Source: an uncultured Chlamydiae bacterium
GTDB lineage: Bacteria; Chlamydiota; Chlamydiia; Chlamydiales; Rhabdochlamydiaceae
DNA length: 33,494 bases
Direction of reading: 5' to 3'
NCBI GenBank assembly: GCA_945952445.1
Contig: CAMFIG010000025.1
Span: 1-33,494, forward strand
Shown here: positions 1 to 8,563 of the stretch, in pieces
Numbering within the stretch: the stretch's first letter is position 1
Layout: each line of letters opens with the position of its first letter
The notes under the pieces: model-generated
What the model was told of the DNA's origin: nothing
The model's input: the letters and a program-made list of their open reading frames with translations, nothing else
Databases searched by the model: none
Program-made: the position numbers and the translations under genes

Positions 1-31
1 ACCAAACACTTTAAGCAATCCTAAACTGCTT

Positions 32-54
32 GCCTAAAACTTTTATTTACACCC
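32..54 (-). repeat. Terminal inverted repeat of an insertion sequence (outer end)
   Basis: These 23 bases, read on the minus strand, begin GGGTGTAAATAAAAG and match the sequence at 33418-33440 on the plus strand at 22 of 23 positions. The two copies face each other as terminal inverted repeats do, and the sequence beyond them (1-31 here) is different, as expected for the left and right ends of one IS type. The element would lie to the left of the window. No transposase coding is visible in the 31 bases present. Confidence 0.6.
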
Positions 55-81
55 TTATTAAATTGCCGAAATTACTGAAAC

Positions 82-972
82 TCAAGAGTTCCATGCTTTA
101 TAGTAGATATCGAGCTCTTCGAGGAAATTTTGGTGGAAAGGCTCCCATCCAAGCTCTTTTCTGCATGTTGCATTGCTGAGAATCTGGTCTATTGCAAGGC
201 CTTCAGCAAACGAGCCGTATTTTTCAAGAGCTTGAGCATGGGAAAGAGAATGAATCTGGCAAGGTGTAGAGGCTAAAGAAGAGAGTTTTTCTATAATCTC
301 TTTCACAAGATACTCATTTCCATCCGTGACATTTAAAATGCGGGAAGAGGGTTTTTTATGAGCTAGCACAAAAGCTTCGGCAAGGTCATCTAGATGCACC
401 ATGCTCCAATGGTTGTTTCCTCCCTCTATGAGATCTAAAGATCCTTGCTGCAGAGAAGAAAACCACATGTCTGCAACGCCACCGACTCTTCCATAGACGA
501 AGCCCGGCCGCAAAATAGTAGTAGACAGCTTCTGAGAGTGGTGCTTAAGAACGAGCTGTTCGCAGGCAGGCCTCCAGCTTACAATGGACAAAGGAGAGAT
601 CAGATCTGTTTCTTTTGCGGGGAGCTGTGTATTTCCATAGATAAAACACCCCGACGTATAAAGGAGTGTGGTAGGAGAGCTTTTTTGCGCTAAAAAAGAG
701 CAGAGGGAGGTTAGAACTTCCTGTTCAATTCTGGTTCCGTCTTGATTAAGAGAAAGAGCACAATGAGCAAATACATCACAGCGTTGTAAAAGATCATGGC
801 AAGAGGAGAGGTCTTGTAGGTCTACAAGAGTCGGTTCTATTTCTTTTGCGCGTAATACTTTAGCATGCTGAAGAGAGCGTACAAGCCCGTAGACGCGATA
901 GCCGTGTCTGCGAAAGGCTTCGGCAACGGCCTGGCCAATGTATCCGGAAGCTCCTGAGACTACAGCGATCAT
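82..972 (-). CDS. NAD(P)-dependent epimerase/dehydratase-like Rossmann protein
   Basis: The protein is 296 residues long and belongs to the extended SDR (sugar epimerase/dehydratase) fold. The N-terminal GASGYIG (residues 7-13) is the dinucleotide-binding glycine motif, and RPGFVYG near residue 155 is typical of the family. The start at 972 is chosen because its ATG overlaps the TGA of pgl (ATGA); a start 30 bases upstream is open but less likely. The usual YxxxK catalytic pair is not evident: the expected site reads SWRPACE (about residues 132-138), so activity as a classical epimerase is doubtful. It is the last gene of the zwf-opcA-pgl unit, and a substrate cannot be named. It could be an NmrA- or reductase-like binding protein. 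Confidence 0.75.
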   Translation of the reverse strand: MIAVVSGASGYIGQAVAEAFRRHGYRVYGLVRSLQHAKVLRAKEIEPTLVDLQDLSSCHDLLQRCDVFAHCALSLNQDGTRIEQEVLTSLCSFLAQKSSPTTLLYTSGCFIYGNTQLPAKETDLISPLSIVSWRPACEQLVLKHHSQKLSTTILRPGFVYGRVGGVADMWFSSLQQGSLDLIEGGNNHWSMVHLDDLAEAFVLAHKKPSSRILNVTDGNEYLVKEIIEKLSSLASTPCQIHSLSHAQALEKYGSFAEGLAIDQILSNATCRKELGWEPFHQNFLEELDIYYKAWNS

Positions 973-1712
973 CCAGTTGCCGCCTCTTTGTCTAAGATCC
1001 AAAGGGCTTTGTGTTCCTTGGTCCCCACTTGTTGCACAGGATATGTGTAGATTGGGTCCTTAGCTTGTCTGATTTTTGCAAACATCTCTTTTTTAGAAGA
1101 TCCAAGAACATAGACGGCAATGGAGGAGGAAGCATTAATGCAGTCGAAGGTGGCGGTCATACGCCAGGTGTTTTTTTCAGGGATCCAGTTAGGGATGATC
1201 CACCTTGTGTGTTTATGCAGTCCTTCTGTTTGAGGGAATAAAGAGGCGGTGTGGCCATCTTCTCCCATTCCAAGCATCATGAGATCGAACCCTCGTCCTT
1301 TTAGGTGTCCTTTGATTGTATTTTCATATGCAAGAGCATGCATTTCTAGAGGGTCTTCTGCGATCATCCTATGGATTTGTTCAGAAGGGATCCCTATTTT
1401 TTGAAGTCCCGATTCCATTGCCATGCGATAATTGCTGTCCGGATGGGTCGGAGGGACCATTCTTTCATCGCTCCAAAAAAGGTGAACTTTCGACCATTCG
1501 ACTTGAGCGGCATAGGAGGGAGAGGTTAGTCTCTCGTAGATAGCTTTAGGAGTCGATCCTCCAGAAAGGGCTACAAAAAAAGCTCCGTGGTCTTGGAGTG
1601 CGTGTTGACAACACTGGATCCAGTGCTCTACGCAGTAAGTAAGCGCTTCTTCTTTGTCTTGTCCGATAAAGAGGTCTCTTCTATCATCCCATCGAGTTGC
1701 TTTTTTTAGCAT
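969..1712 (-). CDS. pgl: 6-phosphogluconolactonase (DevB type)
   Basis: This 247-residue cytosolic enzyme hydrolyses 6-phosphogluconolactone to 6-phosphogluconate, the second step of the oxidative pentose phosphate pathway. Family motifs are clear: LSGGSTP near residue 50, FWSDERMVPP with downstream DSNYRM near residues 80-100, and GMGEDGHTASLFP near 150. The length is normal for DevB. The ATG overlaps the end of opcA by 7 bases and has AGGA about 8 bases upstream; its TGA overlaps the next gene by 4 bases. Translation of the group is therefore probably coupled. In C. trachomatis the homologue (CT186) directly follows zwf; here opcA lies between them. Confidence 0.95.
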   Translation of the reverse strand: MLKKATRWDDRRDLFIGQDKEEALTYCVEHWIQCCQHALQDHGAFFVALSGGSTPKAIYERLTSPSYAAQVEWSKVHLFWSDERMVPPTHPDSNYRMAMESGLQKIGIPSEQIHRMIAEDPLEMHALAYENTIKGHLKGRGFDLMMLGMGEDGHTASLFPQTEGLHKHTRWIIPNWIPEKNTWRMTATFDCINASSSIAVYVLGSSKKEMFAKIRQAKDPIYTYPVQQVGTKEHKALWILDKEAATG

Positions 1713-2791
1713 ACATCATTCCTAGTAGCAAGAGTTTGCAGCACATCTAGATAGTGCTGGCTCGTTCCTTTGTGGCAGATCTCTTTGACAAGAGACTGGC
1801 CCGATTCTCCTTTGGTGATCATAAATTGCGTAGGAAGCCTGCATTCATTGGCATTCATATACTCTAAGGAGATTTGATGGGGAGCTTTTGTGTCTCTCTG
1901 AAATAGAAAACGCTCCTTTTCTGTCGTGGTAAGGTCCACAGAAAGGATGAGCCCAGGAGGAAGGTTGGCATCTCTTTTTTCTTCGATGAGAACCTGTATG
2001 GTTCGCTTGTCTGATTCGTAGATGAATGTTTGGGAAGTGGGTTTCTTTTCAATCGACTGTAAATGCCACTTTAGCTGGCTTGCAAGCCAAGCTTGTAGAT
2101 AGATCGATTGGATTTTTGTGTGGCAGAAAAAAGGAGTTTCTTGTGCGTTGAAAGTAATAGACACTGAGCTGATTTGAGAAAGCTTATCAACTTGGCCGGA
2201 AAAGGTATGGCATATGAGATCTCTCCAGCTTTCAAGCCGAGCCCAATTTAAATCGGCAATTTCGCAGTGGGAATTTTTTTTGGTTTCGAGGGCTGCCTTG
2301 GCAAAGAGGGCGAGGTTTTCCGTGGTTTCTGAATCAAAAATAATCCGTGTGGCAAACTTTTGCAGCTGTGCTGCTAAAGGATTTTTTTTGGTGGGATCTT
2401 CTGCCCAGACGAGGAAAACAGGCAGATCGGGGATAATATGGGGCAGGATGATAAAAGGCACTTGTTCTTCTCCCTTGCCGGCAACGGAGATTTCAATGAA
2501 GTCGCAAGTGATGTCATATTCTCCTTGTTCCGTAGAGATGACGGCTACAGCAGTTTTGGTAAAGTCACCTTGCGCTGAGGGGTCAGAGGAGATCACAAAG
2601 ATTCTTGCTGGAAACTTCTCTATAAGCTTGTGTGCGATTTTGCGGATGTATTCATCTCTAGGTGTTTTTTTTGTGTAGAAAATCAAGTTAAAAAGCGCCG
2701 CATGCATTTTGTTTTTGTTTTCTAAAGAGTTCCACAGAGTGTCTAGCTCGCTTTGGATGTTCTTCGGGGGGACAATATGAGAAGCGGTCAT
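1706..2791 (-). CDS. opcA: OpcA-like glucose-6-phosphate dehydrogenase assembly protein
   Basis: The product is 361 residues. OpcA proteins bind and activate glucose-6-phosphate dehydrogenase in cyanobacteria and actinobacteria. The pattern fits the family: an N-terminal helical region with NLIFYT near residue 40, then FPARIFVIS, then PHIIPDLPVFLVWAEDP with a following RIIFDSE segment, which parallels the LPTFVWW...ADRVIVDS block of OpcA. The start at 2791 is preferred because GGAGG lies 5 bases upstream and the ATG overlaps the zwf TGA; the ATG 12 bases further out would be inside that ribosome-binding site. Its place between zwf and pgl supports the call. C. trachomatis lacks a gene at this position as far as I know. 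Confidence 0.8.
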   Translation of the reverse strand: MTASHIVPPKNIQSELDTLWNSLENKNKMHAALFNLIFYTKKTPRDEYIRKIAHKLIEKFPARIFVISSDPSAQGDFTKTAVAVISTEQGEYDITCDFIEISVAGKGEEQVPFIILPHIIPDLPVFLVWAEDPTKKNPLAAQLQKFATRIIFDSETTENLALFAKAALETKKNSHCEIADLNWARLESWRDLICHTFSGQVDKLSQISSVSITFNAQETPFFCHTKIQSIYLQAWLASQLKWHLQSIEKKPTSQTFIYESDKRTIQVLIEEKRDANLPPGLILSVDLTTTEKERFLFQRDTKAPHQISLEYMNANECRLPTQFMITKGESGQSLVKEICHKGTSQHYLDVLQTLATRNDVC

Positions 2792-4317
2792 AGCAACCTC
2801 CATTTACGGCCGTCTTTTGCTAGCATTTCTTCCGCTTCTTGAGGCCCCCAGCTACCCGATGCATAGTTAGGGAGATCAGGAGTTGGATTGCTTGCCCAAT
2901 GTTCTAAGACAGGAGAGAGAAGCTTCCAAGAGTTGAACACTTCATCTTCTCGGGCAAAGAGTGTATTATCGCCTAAAATACAGTCGAGAATAAGGCGCTC
3001 GTATGCTTCAGGGGGAGCCATGCCGAAATATTTTCCGTAGCGGAAATTCATTTTAACAGGTTGTATGATCGTATTTGTTCCTGGAACTTTACAATTGATC
3101 TTCAAAGAGGTCCCTTCATCGGGCTGGATCCGGATTGTCAAGACGTTTGGCGCATTGGTTTTTCCTGGATGTTGGAAGAGTACATAAGGAGGGTCTTTGA
3201 AGAAAACCGAGATCTCTGTTGCTCTTTTAGGAAGTCTTTTCCCTCCTCTTAAATAAAAAGGAGTTCCAGCCCATCTCCAGTTGTCGATATATAGGCGCAA
3301 AGCGACATACGTCTCAACAGACGAGAGAGGATTCACGTTTTTTTCTTGGCGGTAGCCGATGACAGGCTCTCCATTCACATAACCGGAGCCATATTGTCCT
3401 CGGATAAAAGAGTCGTTGAGTTTTTGTAAATCAAAAGGCCGTATTGCTTGAAGAACTTTGACTTTTTCATCGTGGATTGCCGAGGCGGATAGGTTCACCG
3501 GCGGTTCCATGGCGACAAGGGATAAGATCTGCATCATATGGTTTTGTAAGATATCTCTTAAAAACCCAGCTTCTTCCCAAAATGCCCCTCTTGTGCCGAT
3601 ACCTATGTCTTCTGCTACGGTAATTTGGATGTGGTCGATATAGCGGCTGTTCCAGAGGGATTCAAAAAGAGAGTTAGCAAATCGGAAAACGAGCAGGTTT
3701 TGCACAGTTTCTTTTCCGAGATAGTGGTCGATGCGGAAGATTTGATCTTCTCTTAAAAATTGAAGTAGTTCATTTTGCAGGGCATGCGCAGATTTGATGT
3801 CATGGCCAAAGGGTTTTTCGATGATGATGCGAGACCATCGGTCCTTGGTTTTTTCCGCGTCATAGATCAGTTTGGATTTATAAAGGTTTTCGCAAATCAG
3901 CGGGAAAAAACTCGGTTGTGTCGATAGGTAAAAGACGCGGTTTCCTTTTGTTCCAAGTCGGGTATCTATCTCCGCTAAAAAACGGTGCAGAGAGTCGTAT
4001 CCTGCTCCATCGTGGAATTCCGAGGTGTGATAGAATAGTTGATTTTGAAATGTAGCCCATAATGATTCATCAATTGGGCGCACTCGGGAAAATGTGTTGA
4101 TGGCTTCTTTCATTTCCGCTCGGAATTGCTCATGAGTCTTTGGTCTTCTTGCAAAGCCGACGCAAGCAAACTGGGGAGGGAGCTGCCCTTCTCTTGCTAG
4201 ATTGTAAATAGCGGGAAGAAGCTTTCTTGCAGTCAAATCTCCGGTTGCACCAAAGATGACAAGAATGCAAGGATCAATAAAGCGCGTAGACAAACCAGGT
4301 TCTTCTAAAGGATGCAT
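2788..4317 (-). CDS. zwf: Glucose-6-phosphate 1-dehydrogenase
   Basis: This 509-residue enzyme oxidises glucose 6-phosphate to 6-phosphogluconolactone with NADP+. IFGATGDLTARKL near residue 20 is the nucleotide-binding loop, IIIEKPFGHD and RIDHYLGKE (about residues 165-205) form the substrate/catalytic region with the general-base His area, and the long C-terminal beta domain is complete. The ATG at 4317 gives an N-terminus of about 15 residues before PCILVIFGATGDL, close to chlamydial homologues. The frame stays open to a TTG at 4356, but that extension runs into the flank of the IS. The gene is followed by opcA with a 4-base overlap. Its upstream neighbour in Chlamydia, yqgF, is here 4.2 kb away. 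Confidence 0.96.
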   Translation of the reverse strand: MHPLEEPGLSTRFIDPCILVIFGATGDLTARKLLPAIYNLAREGQLPPQFACVGFARRPKTHEQFRAEMKEAINTFSRVRPIDESLWATFQNQLFYHTSEFHDGAGYDSLHRFLAEIDTRLGTKGNRVFYLSTQPSFFPLICENLYKSKLIYDAEKTKDRWSRIIIEKPFGHDIKSAHALQNELLQFLREDQIFRIDHYLGKETVQNLLVFRFANSLFESLWNSRYIDHIQITVAEDIGIGTRGAFWEEAGFLRDILQNHMMQILSLVAMEPPVNLSASAIHDEKVKVLQAIRPFDLQKLNDSFIRGQYGSGYVNGEPVIGYRQEKNVNPLSSVETYVALRLYIDNWRWAGTPFYLRGGKRLPKRATEISVFFKDPPYVLFQHPGKTNAPNVLTIRIQPDEGTSLKINCKVPGTNTIIQPVKMNFRYGKYFGMAPPEAYERLILDCILGDNTLFAREDEVFNSWKLLSPVLEHWASNPTPDLPNYASGSWGPQEAEEMLAKDGRKWRLL

Positions 4318-4355
4318 GAGGATCTTCTCTGTCAGAGGGTAGTTATCTAGATGCA

Positions 4356-4384
4356 AAAATAGCTTTTCTACAGTTTTTGCACAA
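4356..4384 (-). promoter_or_regulatory. Possible replacement promoter for zwf near the IS end
   Basis: On the minus strand TTGTGC (plus 4379-4384) and TATTTT (plus 4356-4361) are separated by exactly 17 bases, placing a start site near 4349, about 30 bases before the zwf ATG. Each box matches the sigma-70 consensus only in part (3 and 4 of 6). The location matters because zwf has been cut off from the pyrG-yqgF genes that precede it in Chlamydia. Confidence 0.3.
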
Positions 4385-4892
4385 GACCTATATCTGTATG
4401 GGGTGTAGCTAAAAATTGTACTCGCCTTTTTCTCTCTTGACTGAATGAAATTATTCCTCGAACCGTTTCTACCGACAATTTGATCTTATGATTTTCCCAT
4501 AGCTTTTCCGCCGCTAAGGTCGGTCCAGAGTCGACATAAGTTGTTCTAATGAGGGATAAAGCTTTCTTTTTCAGTTTGTTATGTAGATGTCTATTCCCTG
4601 GCTTGTCGAGTTTTTTGGATATAACTCCTTGATTTCCAAGTTCTTTATACCTTTTAAAAATATTTCTAATCTGTCGATCCGTCAATCGAAGCCGCTTTCC
4701 CGCTTCGATTTGAGTGAGCTTTTTTTCTTGCAATAAGCTCATCACCTTTAACGTTTCTAAGTTTTTTCTTGTCATAGTGATAACTCCTGTCATTACAAAA
4801 CCTCCTTAACTGGCTAATGCACTCATTTTCATATGCCAGAAACCGGAAATTTCTATTTTGGAGAAACCGGAAATTTGAATTTAGCGCCAACA
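4360..4892 (-). mobile_element. ISNCY/IS1202-like element, copy A, internally deleted
   Basis: The 5' end, read on the minus strand, is sharp at 4892 (TGTTGGCGCTAAATT), because it matches copy B base for base up to that point and then diverges. About 441 bases (4452-4892) align with 5402-5842 with roughly ten differences. Below 4452 the similarity stops and a different 3' segment follows, ending somewhere between about 4404 (GGTGTAGCTAAAAATT, a plausible opposite terminal repeat) and 4360. Two copies of AGAAACCGGAAATTT lie near the 5' terminus. The element keeps only the first third of the transposase gene and cannot move by itself. Confidence 0.65.
4368..4793 (-). pseudogene. Truncated transposase, copy A
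   Basis: The 141-residue frame starts MTGVITMTRKNLETLK and carries a helix-turn-helix region (DRQIRNIFKRYKELG). It matches copy B up to about residue 113 (SVETVR). The remaining 28 residues (ISFSQERKRRVQFLA and on) are unrelated to copy B and probably read through the IS 3' end. The whole DDE catalytic domain is gone. A strong AAGGAGG lies just upstream of the ATG, so a short DNA-binding peptide could still be made. Confidence 0.75.
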
Positions 4893-5743
4893 TGCAAAAA
4901 AATATTAGCTTCTTCTATAGTGGAGATTCCAAGTAATCGCAACTCTTTCACAAGACGGTCTTGTAGCGTGCGATTGACTCTTTCTACTCTACCCTTTGCC
5001 TGCGGAGTTTTAGCGCAGATTAGGTTAATGTCGAGTTCCCCAAGAGCCCGCTTAAACTGAGTCAATGCTTGTTCTTCAAGTAGAGGGTTTTTTCTTGCTA
5101 CCTCAAATACAGAAAATTTATCACTATACATCCCGAGGGGAAGTCCTTCTTTTATGAAGTATTGCTTGCTCGATTTAAAATAGGCATCCAAGCTTTCCGT
5201 CGGGGTGAATAACAAGCTAACTAAAGAACTTGTTGCATCGTCTATCATTACGATTAATGAACAAGGAGGGCCTCTATCTTCAAACCACTTATGATCCGAT
5301 CCATCTATTTGAATGAGTTCCCCGAAATGAGCTCTTCTTGCACGCAATTTGTGTATTTTTTTGCGAGTCACGGAAGCCATCCATAAGTTGTGGGCAATCA
5401 TCATTCTTCGAACCGTTTCTACCGATAATTTGATCTTATGATTTTCCCATAGCTTTTCCGCCGCTAAGGTCGGTCCAAAGTCGACATAAGTTGTTCTAAT
5501 GAGGGCTAAAGCTTTCTTTTTCAGTTTGTTAGGTAGCTGTCTATTCCCTGGCTTGCCGAGTTTTTTGGATATAACTCCTTGATTTCCAAGTTCTTTATAC
5601 CTTTTAAAGATATTTCTAATCTGTCGATCCGTCAATCGAAGCCGTTTTCCCGCTTCGATTTGAGTGAGCTTTTTTTCTTGCAATAAGCTCATCACCTTTA
5701 ACGTTTCTAAGTTTTTTCTTGTCATAGTGATAACTCCTGTCAT
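4853..5743 (-). pseudogene. C-terminally truncated DDE transposase, copy B
   Basis: The 296-residue frame has the ISNCY-type layout: an N-terminal HTH (DRQIRNIFKRYKELG), then an integrase core. All three acidic catalytic positions are visible: D in LIQIDGSDHKWFED (about residue 150), D in MYSDKFSVFEV (about 210) and E in KGRVERVNRTLQDRL (about 260). After IEEANIFL the frame enters the terminal repeat of copy A, which supplies the last ~12 residues. Relatives usually have a further C-terminal region, absent here. AAGGAGG sits 7 bases before the ATG. Loss of the C-terminal part probably inactivates it. Confidence 0.8.
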
Positions 5744-5842
5744 TACAAAACCTCCTTAACTGGCTAATGCACTCATTTTCATATGCCAGAAACCGGAAAT
5801 TTCTATTTTGGAGAAACCGGAAATTTTAATTTAGCGCCAACA
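4893..5842 (-). mobile_element. ISNCY/IS1202-like element, copy B, 3' truncated
   Basis: The 5' end at 5842 has the same terminal sequence as copy A (TGTTGGCGCTAAATT on the minus strand) and the same pair of AGAAACCGGAAATTT subterminal repeats. The element runs leftward until it meets the 5' end of copy A at 4892/4893, where its transposase gene is cut. Copies A and B are in tandem and in the same orientation. The missing part of copy B is not found beyond copy A, so this is not a simple nested insertion; a deletion or recombination between copies is more likely. Confidence 0.75.
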
Positions 5843-5918
5843 ACATATTAAATATTTGTTTTTATTATATTGTTTATTTGATAAAATTGATTGTAAATTA
5901 ACTTTAGTATTGGTTTTT

Positions 5919-8513
5919 ATGTCTGTTTCGAATTATTCAAGTAGTTCAACAAATAGTATGTATAGATTGGGGCCTGCAGACCCTGCTTTATCTGGTATCA
6001 GCATTTCCGAAGCCGCGACTTCTACATCATTGGTAACGGAAGTTACATCAATAGATCTATGTGAAAAACAGAGATGTTTTCAAATTTTACTAGAAGGACT
6101 GGAGACTTATGTTGATAACACAGAACTGCAAGATGTCTATGCAACATTCCCAGGTAAAGTTCAGGAAGAATTGTATAGTATGTATTGTATGTCGTGTAAG
6201 ACTCCAAGCAATCCTGAATTGAGTAAAACAGAATTTTCGGCTAATTTAGGTGTGCTTTTACAGATCAAAAAACCTTTTGTTTGGCCTACGGAAGATAATA
6301 TTCTGAAGCAGAGTATTGAAAAAACTATGGCTCTAAGTTCTTTGGAGACTTTATACAAAAGTTTAGAGAGTGCTGATGACGGCTCTCGATCTCGTGTTTT
6401 AGATGTGATAACCGAGAGAAAAAAACAAATAGACAATCAGCAAATAGTTTTATTTCGAAGCTTGCTTGTCGACCCGGAGATTTCTGCTAGACAGTTGAAA
6501 ACCATTTATAAAAGTCTAAATTCTGAAGTGCAAGCCTTATTACCTCCTCCTCCGTATTTAGGACACGATACTAGCAGCAAATTGCATCATACGTATGGAT
6601 CGCACCCTAGAGAAAGTGGGGCAGGAACAACTTTTCGTGTGTTTGCTCCCCATGCTCTTGCCATTTCTGTTGTCATCATAGGGGAAAATGGAGTTGTTAA
6701 GCGAGAGCTTGTAATGCATAAGATCAACCAGTCAGGGGATTGGGAAGTATCTTCTTTTAAAGTTATGCCAGGAGATGAATATTGCTATCGAATTACAACG
6801 GAAACAGGTGAAATTCTTGATAAGCTGGATCCTTTTGCATTCCAAATGAAACGCTATGAGGCATCAACGGGTGATGCGGAAGAGGGTATGACCTCGATTG
6901 TAGCAAATGTAGATGAGTATTCATGGGGAGATAGCGAGTGGATTCGACAAAGAGAGATGACTGCATTTGGTTCTAAAGCGATGAATATCTTTGAAGTGCA
7001 TCCCTATCTTTGGAAAAGACATGAGGATGGAAGTGCTTTGAGTTATCAAGAGTTATCTAAAGAGCTTATCAGCTATTGTAGGATGATGCATTACACGCAC
7101 GTTCAACTTATGGCTGTTATGGAACATCCAGTAGATAAGTCTTGGGGCTATCAGGTTAGCGGCTTTTTTGCTCCTACAGATCGAATGGGAAGCGTTCAGG
7201 ATTTTCAAGCTCTTATAGATGCACTCCATCAAAATGGGATTGGTGTGGTTATGGATTGGATTCCAGCGCACTTTGCCAAAGATCACATAGGATTGGAATT
7301 GTTTGATGGAAAACCTCTTTTTGAACCGGATGATTCTAAGAAAGCTTTTCATCCAACATGGGGAACTAAAGTATTCGATTATTCTAACCCATTTGTTAGA
7401 AGCTTTTTACTGTCATCTGCTGAATTTTGGATCGAAAAAATGCATATCGATGCTTTGCGTGTGGATGCAGTGACTTCAATGTTAGATTTAAACTATGATC
7501 GTCCAGATAAACCTTACAATAATCACAAGAAAAAATTATTCCATTGGAATCAAAAGTATGTCGACTTAGATGCGTTAATGATGTTAAGAGAATTAAATGC
7601 CAATATTCACAAACACCACCCAGGTGTGTTTACAATGGCGGAAGAGATGGATGCTTTTCCAGCTCTTACAACCCCTGTTACAGAAAAAAAAGCCAGGGTA
7701 GGGAAAAGAGGAGTTGGATTTGATGCGCGGCAGGCAATAGGTATACAAGCTGATCTTATTGGATATTGTCAAATCCCTTTTGAACATCGTCGTGATGCGC
7801 AAGATTTTCTTATCAGGACGTTATCAGAGATGGATAGATCCGAAGTCATCACATTGCCTGCTGCTTCACACGATGAAAGTGCCCATGGAAAAAAAACTCT
7901 TTTAAAAAAGATGTCTGGAGAAGATTGGGATCCTCAAGACTGGAAGAGATTTGCTGGTATTCGAAATTTTCACGGAGTTGCTGCGACACTTCCTGCTCCA
8001 GGGGGGAAATTAGACTTTATGGGGAACGCTGAAGCTGTTACAGAAGAGTGGAGTTGGAGAGTTTTAAGAGGTCTAGAAGAGGCAGAGAAGGGAATTGCAG
8101 CTATGCAATGGAGTGTTCTTTCCCCATCTAACCCTAATGTGCAAAGACATCTCGGTGTACAGAAGTGTGTTAGTGCATTCAACCGATTGAGAATAGAAGA
8201 TCCTTCTTTTGCATCTACAGATTTTAAATGGATTGCAAAAGATGATAGAGAAAATTCAGTAGTTGCATATATGAGAGGGCGCGCAATTTGTATTCATAAC
8301 TTTTCAGCGAAGGCCATCGAAGATTATGTATTTCGACTTCCTGCAGAGGTGCATGTTGCCAATTTAACGGAAACGATCAATACAGATAGTGAAGAGTTTG
8401 GAGGGTCTGGAGTAGTCAACCCTGGAGAGATCTCTTTAGTCAGAGATGCGGCTAGCCGCGTAATTGGCTTTAAGATGAGAATGCCTCCACTGGCTACAGT
8501 TGTATTGTCTTAA
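5919..8513 (+). CDS. GlgB-like 1,4-alpha-glucan branching enzyme homologue with extra N-terminal region
   Basis: The product is 864 residues from the ATG at 5919; an upstream TTG at 5856 is open but less likely. Residues 1 to ~205 resemble nothing I recognise. About 210-300 looks like a CBM48-type module (GTTFRVFAPHALAISVV). The rest is a GH13 branching-enzyme domain: MEHPVDKSWGYQVSGFFAPT, DWIPAHFAKD, DALRVDAVTSM with nucleophile D516, MAEEMDAFP with acid/base E575, and SHDESAHGKK with D652. All GH13 catalytic residues are kept. The tail after KMSGEDW (GVAATLPAPGGKLDFMGNAE) diverges from standard GlgB. Known GlgB cuts and rejoins alpha-1,4 chains as alpha-1,6 branches in glycogen. The gene faces away from the IS, 77 bases from its end, and opposes the pyrG and zwf genes on both sides, which suggests insertion. 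A second, standard glgB elsewhere is possible. Confidence 0.82.
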   Translation: MSVSNYSSSSTNSMYRLGPADPALSGISISEAATSTSLVTEVTSIDLCEKQRCFQILLEGLETYVDNTELQDVYATFPGKVQEELYSMYCMSCKTPSNPELSKTEFSANLGVLLQIKKPFVWPTEDNILKQSIEKTMALSSLETLYKSLESADDGSRSRVLDVITERKKQIDNQQIVLFRSLLVDPEISARQLKTIYKSLNSEVQALLPPPPYLGHDTSSKLHHTYGSHPRESGAGTTFRVFAPHALAISVVIIGENGVVKRELVMHKINQSGDWEVSSFKVMPGDEYCYRITTETGEILDKLDPFAFQMKRYEASTGDAEEGMTSIVANVDEYSWGDSEWIRQREMTAFGSKAMNIFEVHPYLWKRHEDGSALSYQELSKELISYCRMMHYTHVQLMAVMEHPVDKSWGYQVSGFFAPTDRMGSVQDFQALIDALHQNGIGVVMDWIPAHFAKDHIGLELFDGKPLFEPDDSKKAFHPTWGTKVFDYSNPFVRSFLLSSAEFWIEKMHIDALRVDAVTSMLDLNYDRPDKPYNNHKKKLFHWNQKYVDLDALMMLRELNANIHKHHPGVFTMAEEMDAFPALTTPVTEKKARVGKRGVGFDARQAIGIQADLIGYCQIPFEHRRDAQDFLIRTLSEMDRSEVITLPAASHDESAHGKKTLLKKMSGEDWDPQDWKRFAGIRNFHGVAATLPAPGGKLDFMGNAEAVTEEWSWRVLRGLEEAEKGIAAMQWSVLSPSNPNVQRHLGVQKCVSAFNRLRIEDPSFASTDFKWIAKDDRENSVVAYMRGRAICIHNFSAKAIEDYVFRLPAEVHVANLTETINTDSEEFGGSGVVNPGEISLVRDAASRVIGFKMRMPPLATVVLS

Positions 8514-8563
8514 GGATAAGAATTGAGCTCTTGTCGATAACGTGAACAGGTGGTGTTACAAAT

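Noticed and set aside
4318-4356. N-terminal extension of zwf from a TTG at 4356
   Set aside because: The extension lies in the flank of the IS, the TTG overlaps a possible -10 box, and the ATG at 4317 gives the usual chlamydial N-terminus.
4351-4900. ATGCAAAAA at 4351-4359 and 4892-4900 as target duplication of IS copy A
   Set aside because: A simple insertion should leave the rest of copy B beyond the left copy, but zwf begins there. The repeat is A-rich and may be chance; the 3' end of copy A is not firmly placed.
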